This document shows, piece by piece, positions 51,353 through 59,627 of a stretch of DNA of 64,000 nucleotides. The notes beneath the pieces are model-generated. The model was not told the origin of the DNA and did not search any database. It saw only the letters and a program-made list of their open reading frames with translations. Origin of the DNA: a bacterium (lineage in GTDB: Bacteria > Myxococcota_A > Bradymonadia > UBA7976 > UBA1532); NCBI GenBank assembly GCA_030426085.1, contig JAUHYW010000006.1:124001-188000 (forward strand). Direction: 5' to 3'. Made by a program: the position numbers and the translations under genes. How positions within the stretch are numbered: the first letter of the stretch is position 1; each line of letters opens with the position of its first letter.

Positions 51353-51985
51353 ATGAGCCCCCCGACGGACGACGCCGCGCTGGTCGAGCGCGCGCTGAGC
51401 GGCGCCCCCGACGCGATCCGGGCGCTGGTCGAGCGGGTCACCCCCGTCGTCCGGGCCCGGGTGGCCCGCATCCTCCTGCGGCGGGGCGCCGCCGCCCGGG
51501 GGCGTGACGTGTCCCAGGAGCTCGACGATCTCGCCCAGGACGCCTTCGTCGCGCTGTTCGAGCGCGACGGCCGCGTCCTGCGGAGTTGGTCCCCCGACGG
51601 CGGGCTGTCGCTGGCCAACTTCGTCGGGCTGGTCGCCGAGCGGCGGACCCACAGCACCCTGCGCAGCCGACGCCAGAGCCCGTGGTCCGAGGACCCCACC
51701 GCGCCGGTGGATCTGGGGGCGAAGGTCGGCGACGCGAGCCCCGAGCGGCGGCTGGACCAGCGCAGCCTGCTGGCGGCCGTGCTCGACCGCATGCGGGCCG
51801 AGCTGTCGCCCAAGGGGCTGCGGCTCTTCGAACTGCTGATGATCGAGCAGCGCCCGGTGGCCGCGATCTGCGAAGAGACGGGGATGACGTCGTCGGCGGT
51901 CTACGCCTGGCGCAGCCGGCTGGCGAAGCAGGCCCGCGCGCTGCGGGAGAGCCTGCTGGCCGAGCCGTTGGAGGGCGCGCGATGA
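51353..51985 (+). CDS. ECF-type RNA polymerase sigma factor
   Basis: The 210-residue protein has a sigma2-like region (ALVERVTPVVRARVARILL and ELDDLAQDAFVALFE, then LANFVGLVAERRTHSTLRSR). A sigma4-like helix-turn-helix follows (VAAICEETGMTSSAVYAWRSRL). It is a short group IV sigma factor. Its stop overlaps the start of the next gene, which encodes a one-pass membrane protein, the usual anti-sigma arrangement. The target regulon is unknown. Confidence 0.85.
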   Translation: MSPPTDDAALVERALSGAPDAIRALVERVTPVVRARVARILLRRGAAARGRDVSQELDDLAQDAFVALFERDGRVLRSWSPDGGLSLANFVGLVAERRTHSTLRSRRQSPWSEDPTAPVDLGAKVGDASPERRLDQRSLLAAVLDRMRAELSPKGLRLFELLMIEQRPVAAICEETGMTSSAVYAWRSRLAKQARALRESLLAEPLEGAR

Positions 51986-52803
51986 GCGAGATCGACCGCG
52001 ACGAGGCCCCGGCCGACGACGCGCTGCTCGAGGCGCTCGGCGCGCTGGCCCGCGAGCAGGCGGCCGAAGGTCCGGCGCTGGCCGACCTGGAGGCGCTGGC
52101 CGGCGGCGAGCACGATCCGGCCGACCGGGCGGCGTTCGAGGCGCTGCTGGCCGAGGATCCCGAGGCGGCGGCGCTCCTCGATCGACTGGCCGGGCCGGCG
52201 CCGGTGGATCGCTTCGCCGAGGCGGCGCGCGCGGCGCTGACGGCGCCGCCCGCCGAGTCCCCAGAACCTGCCGGGCCCTCCGAGCCCGTGACGCCCGAGC
52301 GGGGCGGCGCCCGGGTGCTGGCCTTCCCCCGGCGGGCCGTCTTCGTCGGGCTCGGCGTCGCGCTGGCCGCGGCCGCCGCGGCGGTCTTCTTCCTCGTGCG
52401 CCCGGCGCCCCCGCCCCTGCCCGACTTCACGGCCTCGGTCTCCGGCGGGCAGCACATCGTGCGCGGCGCGGGCGCCGCCGAGACCCCCACCCTGGGCCCC
52501 GACGACCGCCTCGACATCGTCCTGACCCCCGCCGTGCCGGTGGAGGGCGAGGTGGTGGTGGTCGGCTTCGTCGTCGAGCCCGACGGCGCGGTGCGCCCGT
52601 GGAAAGCCCCCACCGAGATCTCGCCCGACGGCGCGGTGCGGATCGCCGGCACCGGCCGGGCGCTGGGGCTGATCGACGATGGCCCGGCCCGCGCCGTGAC
52701 CCTGCGCCTGCTCGTCGGGCGCCCCGGCGCCGACGCCCCCGTCGACCACGCCACCGAGCGCCCGTGGCAGGCGTTCGACATCGCCGTGCGGCTGCAACCC
52801 TGA
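51982..52803 (+). CDS. Membrane anti-sigma-like protein
   Basis: The 273-residue protein is coupled to the sigma gene (ATGA). An acidic helical N-terminal half resembles anti-sigma zinc-finger-like domains but lacks the His/Cys ligands. One transmembrane segment lies at about 113-136 (AVFVGLGVALAAAAAAVFFL). The periplasmic C-terminal part is a beta-rich domain (VEGEVVVVGFVVEPDGAVRP). I infer that it binds the sigma factor and releases it on an envelope signal. Confidence 0.7.
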   Translation: MSEIDRDEAPADDALLEALGALAREQAAEGPALADLEALAGGEHDPADRAAFEALLAEDPEAAALLDRLAGPAPVDRFAEAARAALTAPPAESPEPAGPSEPVTPERGGARVLAFPRRAVFVGLGVALAAAAAAVFFLVRPAPPPLPDFTASVSGGQHIVRGAGAAETPTLGPDDRLDIVLTPAVPVEGEVVVVGFVVEPDGAVRPWKAPTEISPDGAVRIAGTGRALGLIDDGPARAVTLRLLVGRPGADAPVDHATERPWQAFDIAVRLQP

Positions 52804-52882
52804 GCCGCCGAGAACCCCCGCCGCCCGAAATTGTCCCCGGGGCCGATCCACGCTAGTTTGACCCGTCGCCGCCGGAGACCGC

Positions 52883-54607
52883 ATGCGCCCCACGTCCGCC
52901 CTCGCCCTGTGCCTCACCCTGGCCCTGCCCACGCTCGCCTGCGGGCAGGCGGCCGACCCCCGCGCCGGGCTGCTCGACGCCATGAAGGCCGAGCTCGACC
53001 GCAACGCCAAAGCGCTGAAGGTCGACGACTACGACGCCCCCTACTTCCTCAGCTACCGGGTCACCGAGCGCGATCAGGCCGGGGTCGAAGCCCGCTTCGG
53101 GGCGGTGGTCTCCGACGGCCGCGACCGCGACCGCGTCGCCGCCGTCGACGTGCGGGTCGGCGACTACGCCTTCGACTCGAGCCCCGAGCCGGACGACATC
53201 ATCTTCATGGAGCCGGCCACCTTCCGCCCGCCGCACGAGGCCCCGGTCGACGACGACGCCGCCGCCCTGCGCACGACCCTGTGGCTGCTGACCGACGCCG
53301 CCTACAAAGAAGCCCTGTCGACCTACCTGCGCAAGAAGGCCCGCAAGGTCACCGAGGTGCAGAAGGACGAGCAGGTCGACAGCTTCTCCAAGGAGACCCC
53401 GGTCACCGACGTCGAGCCCCCGCTGAGCCCCACCGTCGAGCGGCCGAAGTGGGCCGCGCTCGCCCGCCGGCTCTCGGCCCGGTTCAAGGCCATGCCCGAG
53501 CTGCTCGAAGGCGCGGTGCGCGTCTCGGCCGACCACGAGCGGGTCTTCCTCGTCACCAGCGAGGGCACCCGGCTCATCCGGGAGATCGTGATCTACTCCA
53601 TCGCCTTCGACGCGGTGACCCGGGCCCCCGACGGGCTGCTGCTCGACCAGGGGCGCACGCTCTACGGCCGCAGCTTCGCCGAGCTGCCCGACGAGGCGGC
53701 CCTCGCCGACATGATCGACCAGAGCATGGCCGACCTGCGGGCGCTGCGGGCGGCGCCGGTGGCCGACCCGTTCAACGGGCCGGCGATCCTCGAGCCCGAG
53801 GCGACCGGGGTCTTCTTCCACGAGACGGTGGGGCATCGGCTCGAGGGCGAGCGGCAGAACGATGAGAACGAGGGGCAGACGTTCAAGGGCCAGATCGGCC
53901 AGGCGATCCTGCCCGACTTCATCACCGTGCGCGACGACCCCAGCCGGAAGACCTACGACGGCGTCTCGCTCAACGGGCACTACCGCCACGACGACCAGGG
54001 GGTGCCGGCCGAAGACACCGTGCTCGTCGAGGGCGGCGTGCTGCGCAGCTTCCTGACCAGCCGCACCCCGATCGAAGGCGCGCCCCGCAGCAACGGCCAC
54101 GGCCGGGCGCAGGGCGTGCGGCGGCCGATGGCCCGGATGGGCAACCTCATCATCGAGGGCGAGGCCCCCGTCTCGCGGGCGAAGCTCAAGGCGATGCTCA
54201 TCGAAGAGGTCAAGGCCCAGGGCAAGCCCTACGGCCTGATCATCCGCGACATCACCGGCGGCTCGACGAACACCAGCAACTACGGCTACCAGGCGTTCAA
54301 GGGCACCCCCCGCATGGTGTATCGGGTGGACGCCGAGACCGGCGAGGAGACCCTCGTGCGGGGGGTCGAGATGGTGGGCACCCCGCTGACCGCGGTCTCC
54401 AAGATCATGGCCACCAGCACCGAGGTCGGGGTGTTCAACGGCTACTGCGGCGCCGAGAGCGGCTACGTCCCGGTCTCGGCGGTGGCCCCGGCGGCGCTGT
54501 TCCGCGAGATCGAGCTGCAGCGCACGCAGCGCGAGAAGGAGAAGCCGCCGGTGCTGCCGCCCCCCTGGGCGGCGAAGGCGTCGGCGCCCGGTTCGACGAC
54601 CGAATGA
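52883..54607 (+). CDS. TldD/PmbA-family metalloprotease, exported
   Basis: The 574-residue protein has the TldD signature FFHETVGHRLEGE (zinc-binding H313, E314, H318), a downstream conserved block (NSNGHGRAQGVRRPMARMGN-like, here RSNGHGRAQGVRRPMA), and the C-terminal Gly-rich region (IIRDITGGSTNTSNYGYQAF). Unlike cytoplasmic TldD it has an N-terminal signal sequence with a lipobox-like TLAC, so it is probably periplasmic. Exported TldD-like proteins are common in myxobacteria. The response regulator gene starts after about seven bases. Confidence 0.85.
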   Translation: MRPTSALALCLTLALPTLACGQAADPRAGLLDAMKAELDRNAKALKVDDYDAPYFLSYRVTERDQAGVEARFGAVVSDGRDRDRVAAVDVRVGDYAFDSSPEPDDIIFMEPATFRPPHEAPVDDDAAALRTTLWLLTDAAYKEALSTYLRKKARKVTEVQKDEQVDSFSKETPVTDVEPPLSPTVERPKWAALARRLSARFKAMPELLEGAVRVSADHERVFLVTSEGTRLIREIVIYSIAFDAVTRAPDGLLLDQGRTLYGRSFAELPDEAALADMIDQSMADLRALRAAPVADPFNGPAILEPEATGVFFHETVGHRLEGERQNDENEGQTFKGQIGQAILPDFITVRDDPSRKTYDGVSLNGHYRHDDQGVPAEDTVLVEGGVLRSFLTSRTPIEGAPRSNGHGRAQGVRRPMARMGNLIIEGEAPVSRAKLKAMLIEEVKAQGKPYGLIIRDITGGSTNTSNYGYQAFKGTPRMVYRVDAETGEETLVRGVEMVGTPLTAVSKIMATSTEVGVFNGYCGAESGYVPVSAVAPAALFREIELQRTQREKEKPPVLPPPWAAKASAPGSTTE

Positions 54608-54614
54608 GGTGAGC

Positions 54615-55220
54615 GTGAGCGACGAGCGCAGAGAGAATCACACCGACAGCCCGCCCATCGAGCGGGCCGGCGAGCTGGAGCGCTGCATCCTCGTCGTCGA
54701 GGACGACGACGACACCGCGACGCTCATCGGGCGCATGCTCCAGTCGATGGGGCACACCGTCAAGCGGGCGGTCAACGGGCAGGAAGCCATCCTGGTCACC
54801 CAGAACAACCTGCCGATGCTGGTGGTGATGGACGTCATGATGCCGCACCTCGACGGCTTCGAGACGACCCGCTTCCTCAAGGTGCGCTACCCGGGCTACC
54901 TGCCGGTCATGATCCTGACCGCGCTCGACGACGCCGAGAGCGTGCGCCGGGCGCAGCTCGTCGAGGCCGACCACTACCTGACCAAGCCGGTGCGCCGGGT
55001 GACCCTGGCGGCGGCCGTCGAGCGGCTCATCGCGCTGAGCGCCGCCGAAGAGGCCGCCGAGCGCGACCCGAAGGGCGTCGTCGAGGCCCGGCTGGCGCTG
55101 GCCGACCAGCTCTGGGACCAGGGCCTGGGCCGGGTCGCCACCGGGCACCTCGCCCGGCTGCGGGCGCTGGCCCCCGACGATCCGCGGGTCGCCGCGCTCG
55201 GCGAGAGGCTGGGCGAATGA
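54615..55220 (+). CDS. Response regulator (receiver domain plus helical tail)
   Basis: The 201-residue protein has a receiver domain at about 24-140: acidic pocket VVEDDDD (29-33), phosphoacceptor D73 (LVVMDVMMP), T102 and K124 (YLTKPV). After it comes a short helical tail (KGVVEARLALADQLWDQGLG), but no DNA-binding or enzymatic output domain. The start may be GTG 54615, which has GAGG upstream, or GTG 54609. It is coupled (ATGA) to a PP2C phosphatase gene. No histidine kinase is in the window. Confidence 0.87.
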   Translation: MSDERRENHTDSPPIERAGELERCILVVEDDDDTATLIGRMLQSMGHTVKRAVNGQEAILVTQNNLPMLVVMDVMMPHLDGFETTRFLKVRYPGYLPVMILTALDDAESVRRAQLVEADHYLTKPVRRVTLAAAVERLIALSAAEEAAERDPKGVVEARLALADQLWDQGLGRVATGHLARLRALAPDDPRVAALGERLGE

Positions 55221-55993
55221 GCAGCCGGCTGCGACTGCGGATCGGCTCGGGCTCCGACCCGGGCAAGGTGCGCACCCACAACGAAGACGCGCTGTTCACC
55301 GAGGGCGGGCTGGTGGTCGTCGCCGACGGCATGGGCGGCCACAAGGCGGGGGACGTTGCCTCGAAGATGACGGTGCAGACCATCGCCGAGGCGTTCGCCG
55401 TCACCGACGACGAGTACACCCCCAGCGGCCGGTGGAGCATCTTCAAGCGCAAGCAGACCGTGCGCGACCGGCTGGCCGACGCCATCCGCCGGGCCAACCG
55501 CACCGTGCTCGACACCGCCCGCCGCCGCCCGGAGTGCAAGGGCATGGGCACCACCGTCGTCGCCGCCTGCCTCGACGACGGGGTGCTCTACCACGCCCAC
55601 GTCGGCGACAGCCGGCTCTACCGCCTGCGGGGCGGCGAGCTGGAGCAGCTCACCGAAGACCACTCGCTGCTCAACGAGTACCTGCGGCTGGGCGTGATCA
55701 AGGCCGAGAACGCGTCCCGGTTCCCCTACAAGAACATCATCGTGCGGGCGCTGGGCCTCTCGCCGACGGTCGAGGTCGACGTGGGGCAGGACCAGCCCCA
55801 GGTCGGCGACCGCTACCTGCTGTGCTCCGACGGGCTGACCGACCTGGTCGACGACGAGGCCATCGCGGGCGCATTGGAACGCTCGGGCGATCCCGATACG
55901 ATCGCCGCGGGTCTCATCGAAGCCGCGCTGTTCGCCGGCGGTCTGGACAACGTGACCGCGGTGGTGGCCGACGTGGCCGCCGAGGTGTCATGA
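55217..55993 (+). CDS. PP2C-type protein phosphatase
   Basis: The 258-residue protein has the bacterial PP2C motifs in order: VRTHNEDALF, VVADGMGGHKAG, GMGTTVVAA, HVGDSRLYR, EDHS, LCSDGLTDLVDDEAI and DNVTAVVADV. The metal-binding Asp residues of these motifs are intact, so it should dephosphorylate Ser/Thr-phosphorylated proteins such as kinases of the Hanks type. Its start overlaps the response regulator stop and its stop overlaps the next start. Confidence 0.92.
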   Translation: MSSRLRLRIGSGSDPGKVRTHNEDALFTEGGLVVVADGMGGHKAGDVASKMTVQTIAEAFAVTDDEYTPSGRWSIFKRKQTVRDRLADAIRRANRTVLDTARRRPECKGMGTTVVAACLDDGVLYHAHVGDSRLYRLRGGELEQLTEDHSLLNEYLRLGVIKAENASRFPYKNIIVRALGLSPTVEVDVGQDQPQVGDRYLLCSDGLTDLVDDEAIAGALERSGDPDTIAAGLIEAALFAGGLDNVTAVVADVAAEVS

Positions 55994-57087
55994 GAAAATC
56001 CGTATTCGCGGCCCTCGCCGGGGCCCTGCTCGTCGCCGGGGCGGCCGGGGCCGCCGAGAAGCTGGTCATCGTACCGCTGAGCACCAGCGGGGACATCCCG
56101 CCGGCCATCGCCGAGGGCTTCCGCAGCCACCTGCGGTCGGTGGCCGAAGGCGCGGCGGCCGTGCTCGACGGCGGCGCGGTGCAGAGCGCCCTGGCCACCT
56201 CCGGCGCGGCCCCCGGCTGCACCAGCGACGCCTGCGCCGACGGCATCGGCGGCGCCGCCGGGGCCCGGTTCGTGCTGCTGGGGGCCGTCGACAACACCGA
56301 CGAGATCTACAAGGTCGAGCTGGTGCTGTACGACCGGGTGCAGAAGAAGCGGCAGTCCGCCGAGGGCCTCTGTGAGCTGTGCGCCGCCGAAGAGGTCGAC
56401 CGCACGATCTCGGTCGCGTTCACCAAGCTGCGCCCGGCCCTGGCCGCCCCCCCGCCGGCCACCCGGGTCGCCATCGAGGTGACCACCGACCCCGAAGGGG
56501 CCGACGTCGCGCTCGACGGTGAGGTGAAAGGCCAGAGCCCCATCGTGCTGCGCGCCGCGCCCGGGGCGCATGTCGTGCGGATCAGCAAAGACGGCATGAA
56601 GCCGGTCGAGCGCGCGGTCACCCTCGAGCAGCAGACGGTGAAGCTGTCCATCCCGCTGGTGCCCGAACCGGCCTCTGCCGCGCCGACCCCGACCCCGACC
56701 CCGACGCCCGCCCCGACACCGATCCCGACCCCGCCGGTGGCTGCGCCGCCCGCCGTCACCCCGGCGGCCGACGACGCGGCCGACGACAGCGGCTACATCT
56801 ACACCGGCGCCGGCATGCTCATCGGGGGGGCCCTGCTCACCGCGGGGGGCATCGTCGCCATCCTGCTCGACGGCGACGTCACCTGCGCCGACGGCCTCGG
56901 CATCCGGGAGTGCCCCACCGTCTACAACACCAAGGGCGCCGGCATCGCCGGCCTGAGCCTGGGCGCCGGCCTGCTCGGCGCGGGGGCCACCCTGATCATC
57001 GTCGACCTGCTCGACGACCCCCCGGTGGCGCCGAGCGCCGCGCTGACCCCCGAGGGCCCGATCCTGGGCCTCGGCGGCCGCTTCTGA
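55990..57087 (+). CDS. Exported PEGA-domain protein with membrane helices
   Basis: The 365-residue protein has a signal peptide (FAALAGALLVAGAAGA). An N-terminal domain with a Cys pair follows (GCTSDACADGIGGAAGARFV), then a PEGA domain at about 156-220 (VTTDPEGADVALDGEVKGQS; HVVRISKDGMKPVERAVTL), a Thr-Pro repeat spacer and two membrane segments near the C-terminus (GAGMLIGGALLTAGGIVAIL; LSLGAGLLGAGATLIIVDLL). It is coupled to the PP2C gene and to the next gene (TGATG). Confidence 0.82.
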   Translation: MRKSVFAALAGALLVAGAAGAAEKLVIVPLSTSGDIPPAIAEGFRSHLRSVAEGAAAVLDGGAVQSALATSGAAPGCTSDACADGIGGAAGARFVLLGAVDNTDEIYKVELVLYDRVQKKRQSAEGLCELCAAEEVDRTISVAFTKLRPALAAPPPATRVAIEVTTDPEGADVALDGEVKGQSPIVLRAAPGAHVVRISKDGMKPVERAVTLEQQTVKLSIPLVPEPASAAPTPTPTPTPAPTPIPTPPVAAPPAVTPAADDAADDSGYIYTGAGMLIGGALLTAGGIVAILLDGDVTCADGLGIRECPTVYNTKGAGIAGLSLGAGLLGAGATLIIVDLLDDPPVAPSAALTPEGPILGLGGRF

Positions 57088-57440
57088 TGGCCGAGCCCCG
57101 CCCGACCCTGCCCCAGCGGCCGACGATGGCCGACTTCCAGCGCTACGTGCACGGCCTCGAAGCCTTCCACGGCTGGCTCGACGTCGACCTCGTGCACAAC
57201 TGCTTCCTGATGGGGGAAGAGGTCGGCGAGCTGTTCAAGGCGATCCGCAAGGTGCAGCGGCTGTTCGACGAGCCCGACAAGGGCCCCCCGGGGCAGGCCG
57301 CCGACCGGGTGGCCCACGTCGGCGAAGAGATCGTCGACGTGCTCAACTACCTGCTGGCCATCGCCAACCGGCTCGACATCGACCTCGAAGCCGCCTTCCG
57401 GGCCAAGAACCAGCGCAACCTCGAGCGCACCTGGGACTGA
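57087..57440 (+). CDS. MazG-like nucleotide pyrophosphohydrolase
   Basis: The 117-residue protein has the all-alpha NTP pyrophosphohydrolase motifs: MGEEVGELFKAIRKVQ with the EExxE pattern and GEEIVDVLNYLLAIAN with the ExxD pattern. It probably hydrolyses aberrant nucleotides in the cytoplasm. The ATG overlaps the stop of the PEGA gene. It is a single-domain form, much shorter than E. coli MazG. Confidence 0.8.
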   Translation: MAEPRPTLPQRPTMADFQRYVHGLEAFHGWLDVDLVHNCFLMGEEVGELFKAIRKVQRLFDEPDKGPPGQAADRVAHVGEEIVDVLNYLLAIANRLDIDLEAAFRAKNQRNLERTWD

Positions 57441-57509
57441 CCGCGGCACCTCCTGGCCCCGTGATCACGCCCGCGGCATGATGCCGGCAGATCGCCCCGG
57501 AGGCCGCCG

Positions 57510-59072
57510 ATGACCGCCGACACCCCCCGATCCCGCAAGCCGCTGCTGCTCGCCGCGCTCGGCCTGCTCGTCGTGATCGCGGCGGCGCTCTTCACCCCGT
57601 GGTTCTTCGGCGTCGAGCGCCGGACCCAGCGGGTGAGCGCCGTCGAGGCCCCCTACCCGCTCACCTTCCCCGACGACTTCGCCTTCGGCGTCGCCACCGC
57701 CGCCCAGCAGATCGAGCACCAGCAGCCCAGCGACTGGACCGCCTTCGAGAACCGCGCGCTGGCCGAGGGCCTGACCGGCACCGGCGACAAGCCGGGGCAG
57801 GCGAAGCCGGGCCACATCCACCACCTCGACCGCTACCCGGCCGAGATCCGCCGGAAGAAGGTCGACTTCGACCGCCGCTTCCCCGACGACTTCGCCGAAT
57901 TGGCCGCGCTGAGCATCAGCCACTACCGGTTCAGCATCTCGTGGTCCCGGCTCTTCCCCCGCCCCGGCATGACCGCGCCCGACCCGGCCGGGGTCGACTT
58001 CTACCGCCAGGTCGTCGGCGCCTTGAAGATCCACGGCCTCACGCCGCACGTCACCCTGTTCCACTTCAGCTCGCCGGCCTGGTTCTGGGACGAGGTCGAC
58101 GGCCAGCGCGGCTGGGAGCGCCCGGACGCCATGCAGCGCTGGTCGCAGTTCGTCGACGCGGCCATCGAAGCCATCGGCCCCGAGGTCGCGGACTGGTGCA
58201 CGCTCAACGAGCCGATGGTCTTCGTCTACAACGGCTACCTCGAAGGCCTCTTCCCCCCGCTCGAGCAGCGGGCCGGCCCCCCGGCCGTCGCCCCGGTCGT
58301 GCACCGGCTGCTCGAAGCCCACGCCATCGCCTATCACAAGCTGCACGCCGCCGCGAAAGCCCGGGGCGACACCGTCCGGGTCGGCCTCACCCAGCACACC
58401 CGGGCCTTCGACCCCTGGCGCACCTGGGCCCCGCTCGACCGGGTGGCGGCCGGCTTCGTGCAGCAGGCGTTCATCTGGGACATGCTGGATGCCATCGAGT
58501 CGGGCACCTATGCCATGACCGACACCGACTACCGGGCCGACATCGAGGGCTTGAAGGGCACCCAGGACTACGTCGGCATCAACTACTACGGCCGGTTCTA
58601 CGTGCAGATGGACCTCGGCGACATGGCCGCCGGCCCCATCATCCACAGCCACGACCCCAGCGACCCCGACGAGCTGGAGAGCGACCTCGACTGGGCCATC
58701 CACCCCATCGGGCTGAGCGATGTATTGCTCGAAGCCCACCGGCGCTATGGCAAGCCGATCCAGATCCTGGAGAACGGCCTCGCCGACGCCCGGGACGGCG
58801 ACGAGCGGCGGCAGCTCTTCCTCGTCAGCCACCTGCGCGAAGTGTGGCATGCCATGAACGCCCACGGGGTCGACATCGACGGCTACTTCCACTGGTCGCA
58901 CATGGACAACTTCGAGTGGGCCGAAGGCTTCGGCCCCCGCTTCGGGCTGTTCGCGGTGGACTACACGAATGACTTCGCCCGCACCCCGCGCCCCAGCGCG
59001 CTGCTGTACCAACGCATCATCGAGGGCGGCATCACCGAAGAGATGTGGCAGGCCTACGCCGACAAGCTGTGA
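57510..59072 (+). CDS. Family 1 glycoside hydrolase (beta-glucosidase-like), membrane-anchored
   Basis: The 520-residue protein has a short cytoplasmic start, a transmembrane segment (LLLAALGLLVVIAAALF) and a GH1 domain beginning LTFPDDFAFGVATAAQQIEH. The acid/base is E234 in TLNEP and the nucleophile is E421 in ILENG, both intact. It ends near RIIEGGITEEMW. It would cleave beta-glycosides on the outer face of the cytoplasmic membrane; the substrate is unknown. Convergent with the nuclease gene. Confidence 0.88.
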   Translation: MTADTPRSRKPLLLAALGLLVVIAAALFTPWFFGVERRTQRVSAVEAPYPLTFPDDFAFGVATAAQQIEHQQPSDWTAFENRALAEGLTGTGDKPGQAKPGHIHHLDRYPAEIRRKKVDFDRRFPDDFAELAALSISHYRFSISWSRLFPRPGMTAPDPAGVDFYRQVVGALKIHGLTPHVTLFHFSSPAWFWDEVDGQRGWERPDAMQRWSQFVDAAIEAIGPEVADWCTLNEPMVFVYNGYLEGLFPPLEQRAGPPAVAPVVHRLLEAHAIAYHKLHAAAKARGDTVRVGLTQHTRAFDPWRTWAPLDRVAAGFVQQAFIWDMLDAIESGTYAMTDTDYRADIEGLKGTQDYVGINYYGRFYVQMDLGDMAAGPIIHSHDPSDPDELESDLDWAIHPIGLSDVLLEAHRRYGKPIQILENGLADARDGDERRQLFLVSHLREVWHAMNAHGVDIDGYFHWSHMDNFEWAEGFGPRFGLFAVDYTNDFARTPRPSALLYQRIIEGGITEEMWQAYADKL

Positions 59073-59075
59073 GCG

Positions 59076-59627
59076 TCACGCCTCGGCGTCGACGGGCACC
59101 CGGCCGAGCCCGAACCTCTCGGCCAGAGCGCTGTTGAGGACCTTGGGCTCGACTTCGAGGCCGACGCTCCGAGCCAGCGGGCGCAGCGTCTCGCGCAGCT
59201 GATTGCGAACCGGCTCGAGCCATTCATGCCGGGCCCCGGTCACGACCAGGATCACCTGCCAGCGGCCACGGCACACCTCGGGCGTCATCCAGCCCGGCAC
59301 CTCGATCCCGACCCCGAGCATCCGGCCTGCGCGCCGGGCCAGAATCACGCCAGCGGTGCGCTCGACCTTCTCGACGATGGCTCGACAGCTCTCCGAGAGC
59401 GCGCCCCGTGTCTGCGTCATCCCATCGGGGGCGGGCATCGAGGTCTTGAACTCGATGAAGGAGAGCAGGCCACCGTGATCGAGCGAGAAGCAGAGAAAGT
59501 CCACCGACTTCACACCGAACCCGGCGAGCGGTGCCAACCAACCGTCGGCGTCGATCGCCCGCTCGGCGGGCAGCTCGACCCGAAACCCCGACTCGACCTT
59601 GACGAGGAGATCGCCGCTCTCATCCAT
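59076..59627 (-). CDS. Putative PD-(D/E)XK-type nuclease, partner of AAA ATPase
   Basis: The 183-residue protein shows D43 in SVDFLCF and E59-F60-K61 in FIEFKTS, a spacing that fits the PD-(D/E)XK nuclease core. No family name is recognised. It has no signal peptide. The start ATG overlaps the ATPase stop by eight bases, so the two are translationally coupled. Its base composition is slightly lower in GC than neighbours, with rarer codons. A nuclease paired with an ATPase of this type suggests phage or plasmid defence (inference). Confidence 0.65.
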   Translation of the reverse strand: MDESGDLLVKVESGFRVELPAERAIDADGWLAPLAGFGVKSVDFLCFSLDHGGLLSFIEFKTSMPAPDGMTQTRGALSESCRAIVEKVERTAGVILARRAGRMLGVGIEVPGWMTPEVCRGRWQVILVVTGARHEWLEPVRNQLRETLRPLARSVGLEVEPKVLNSALAERFGLGRVPVDAEA

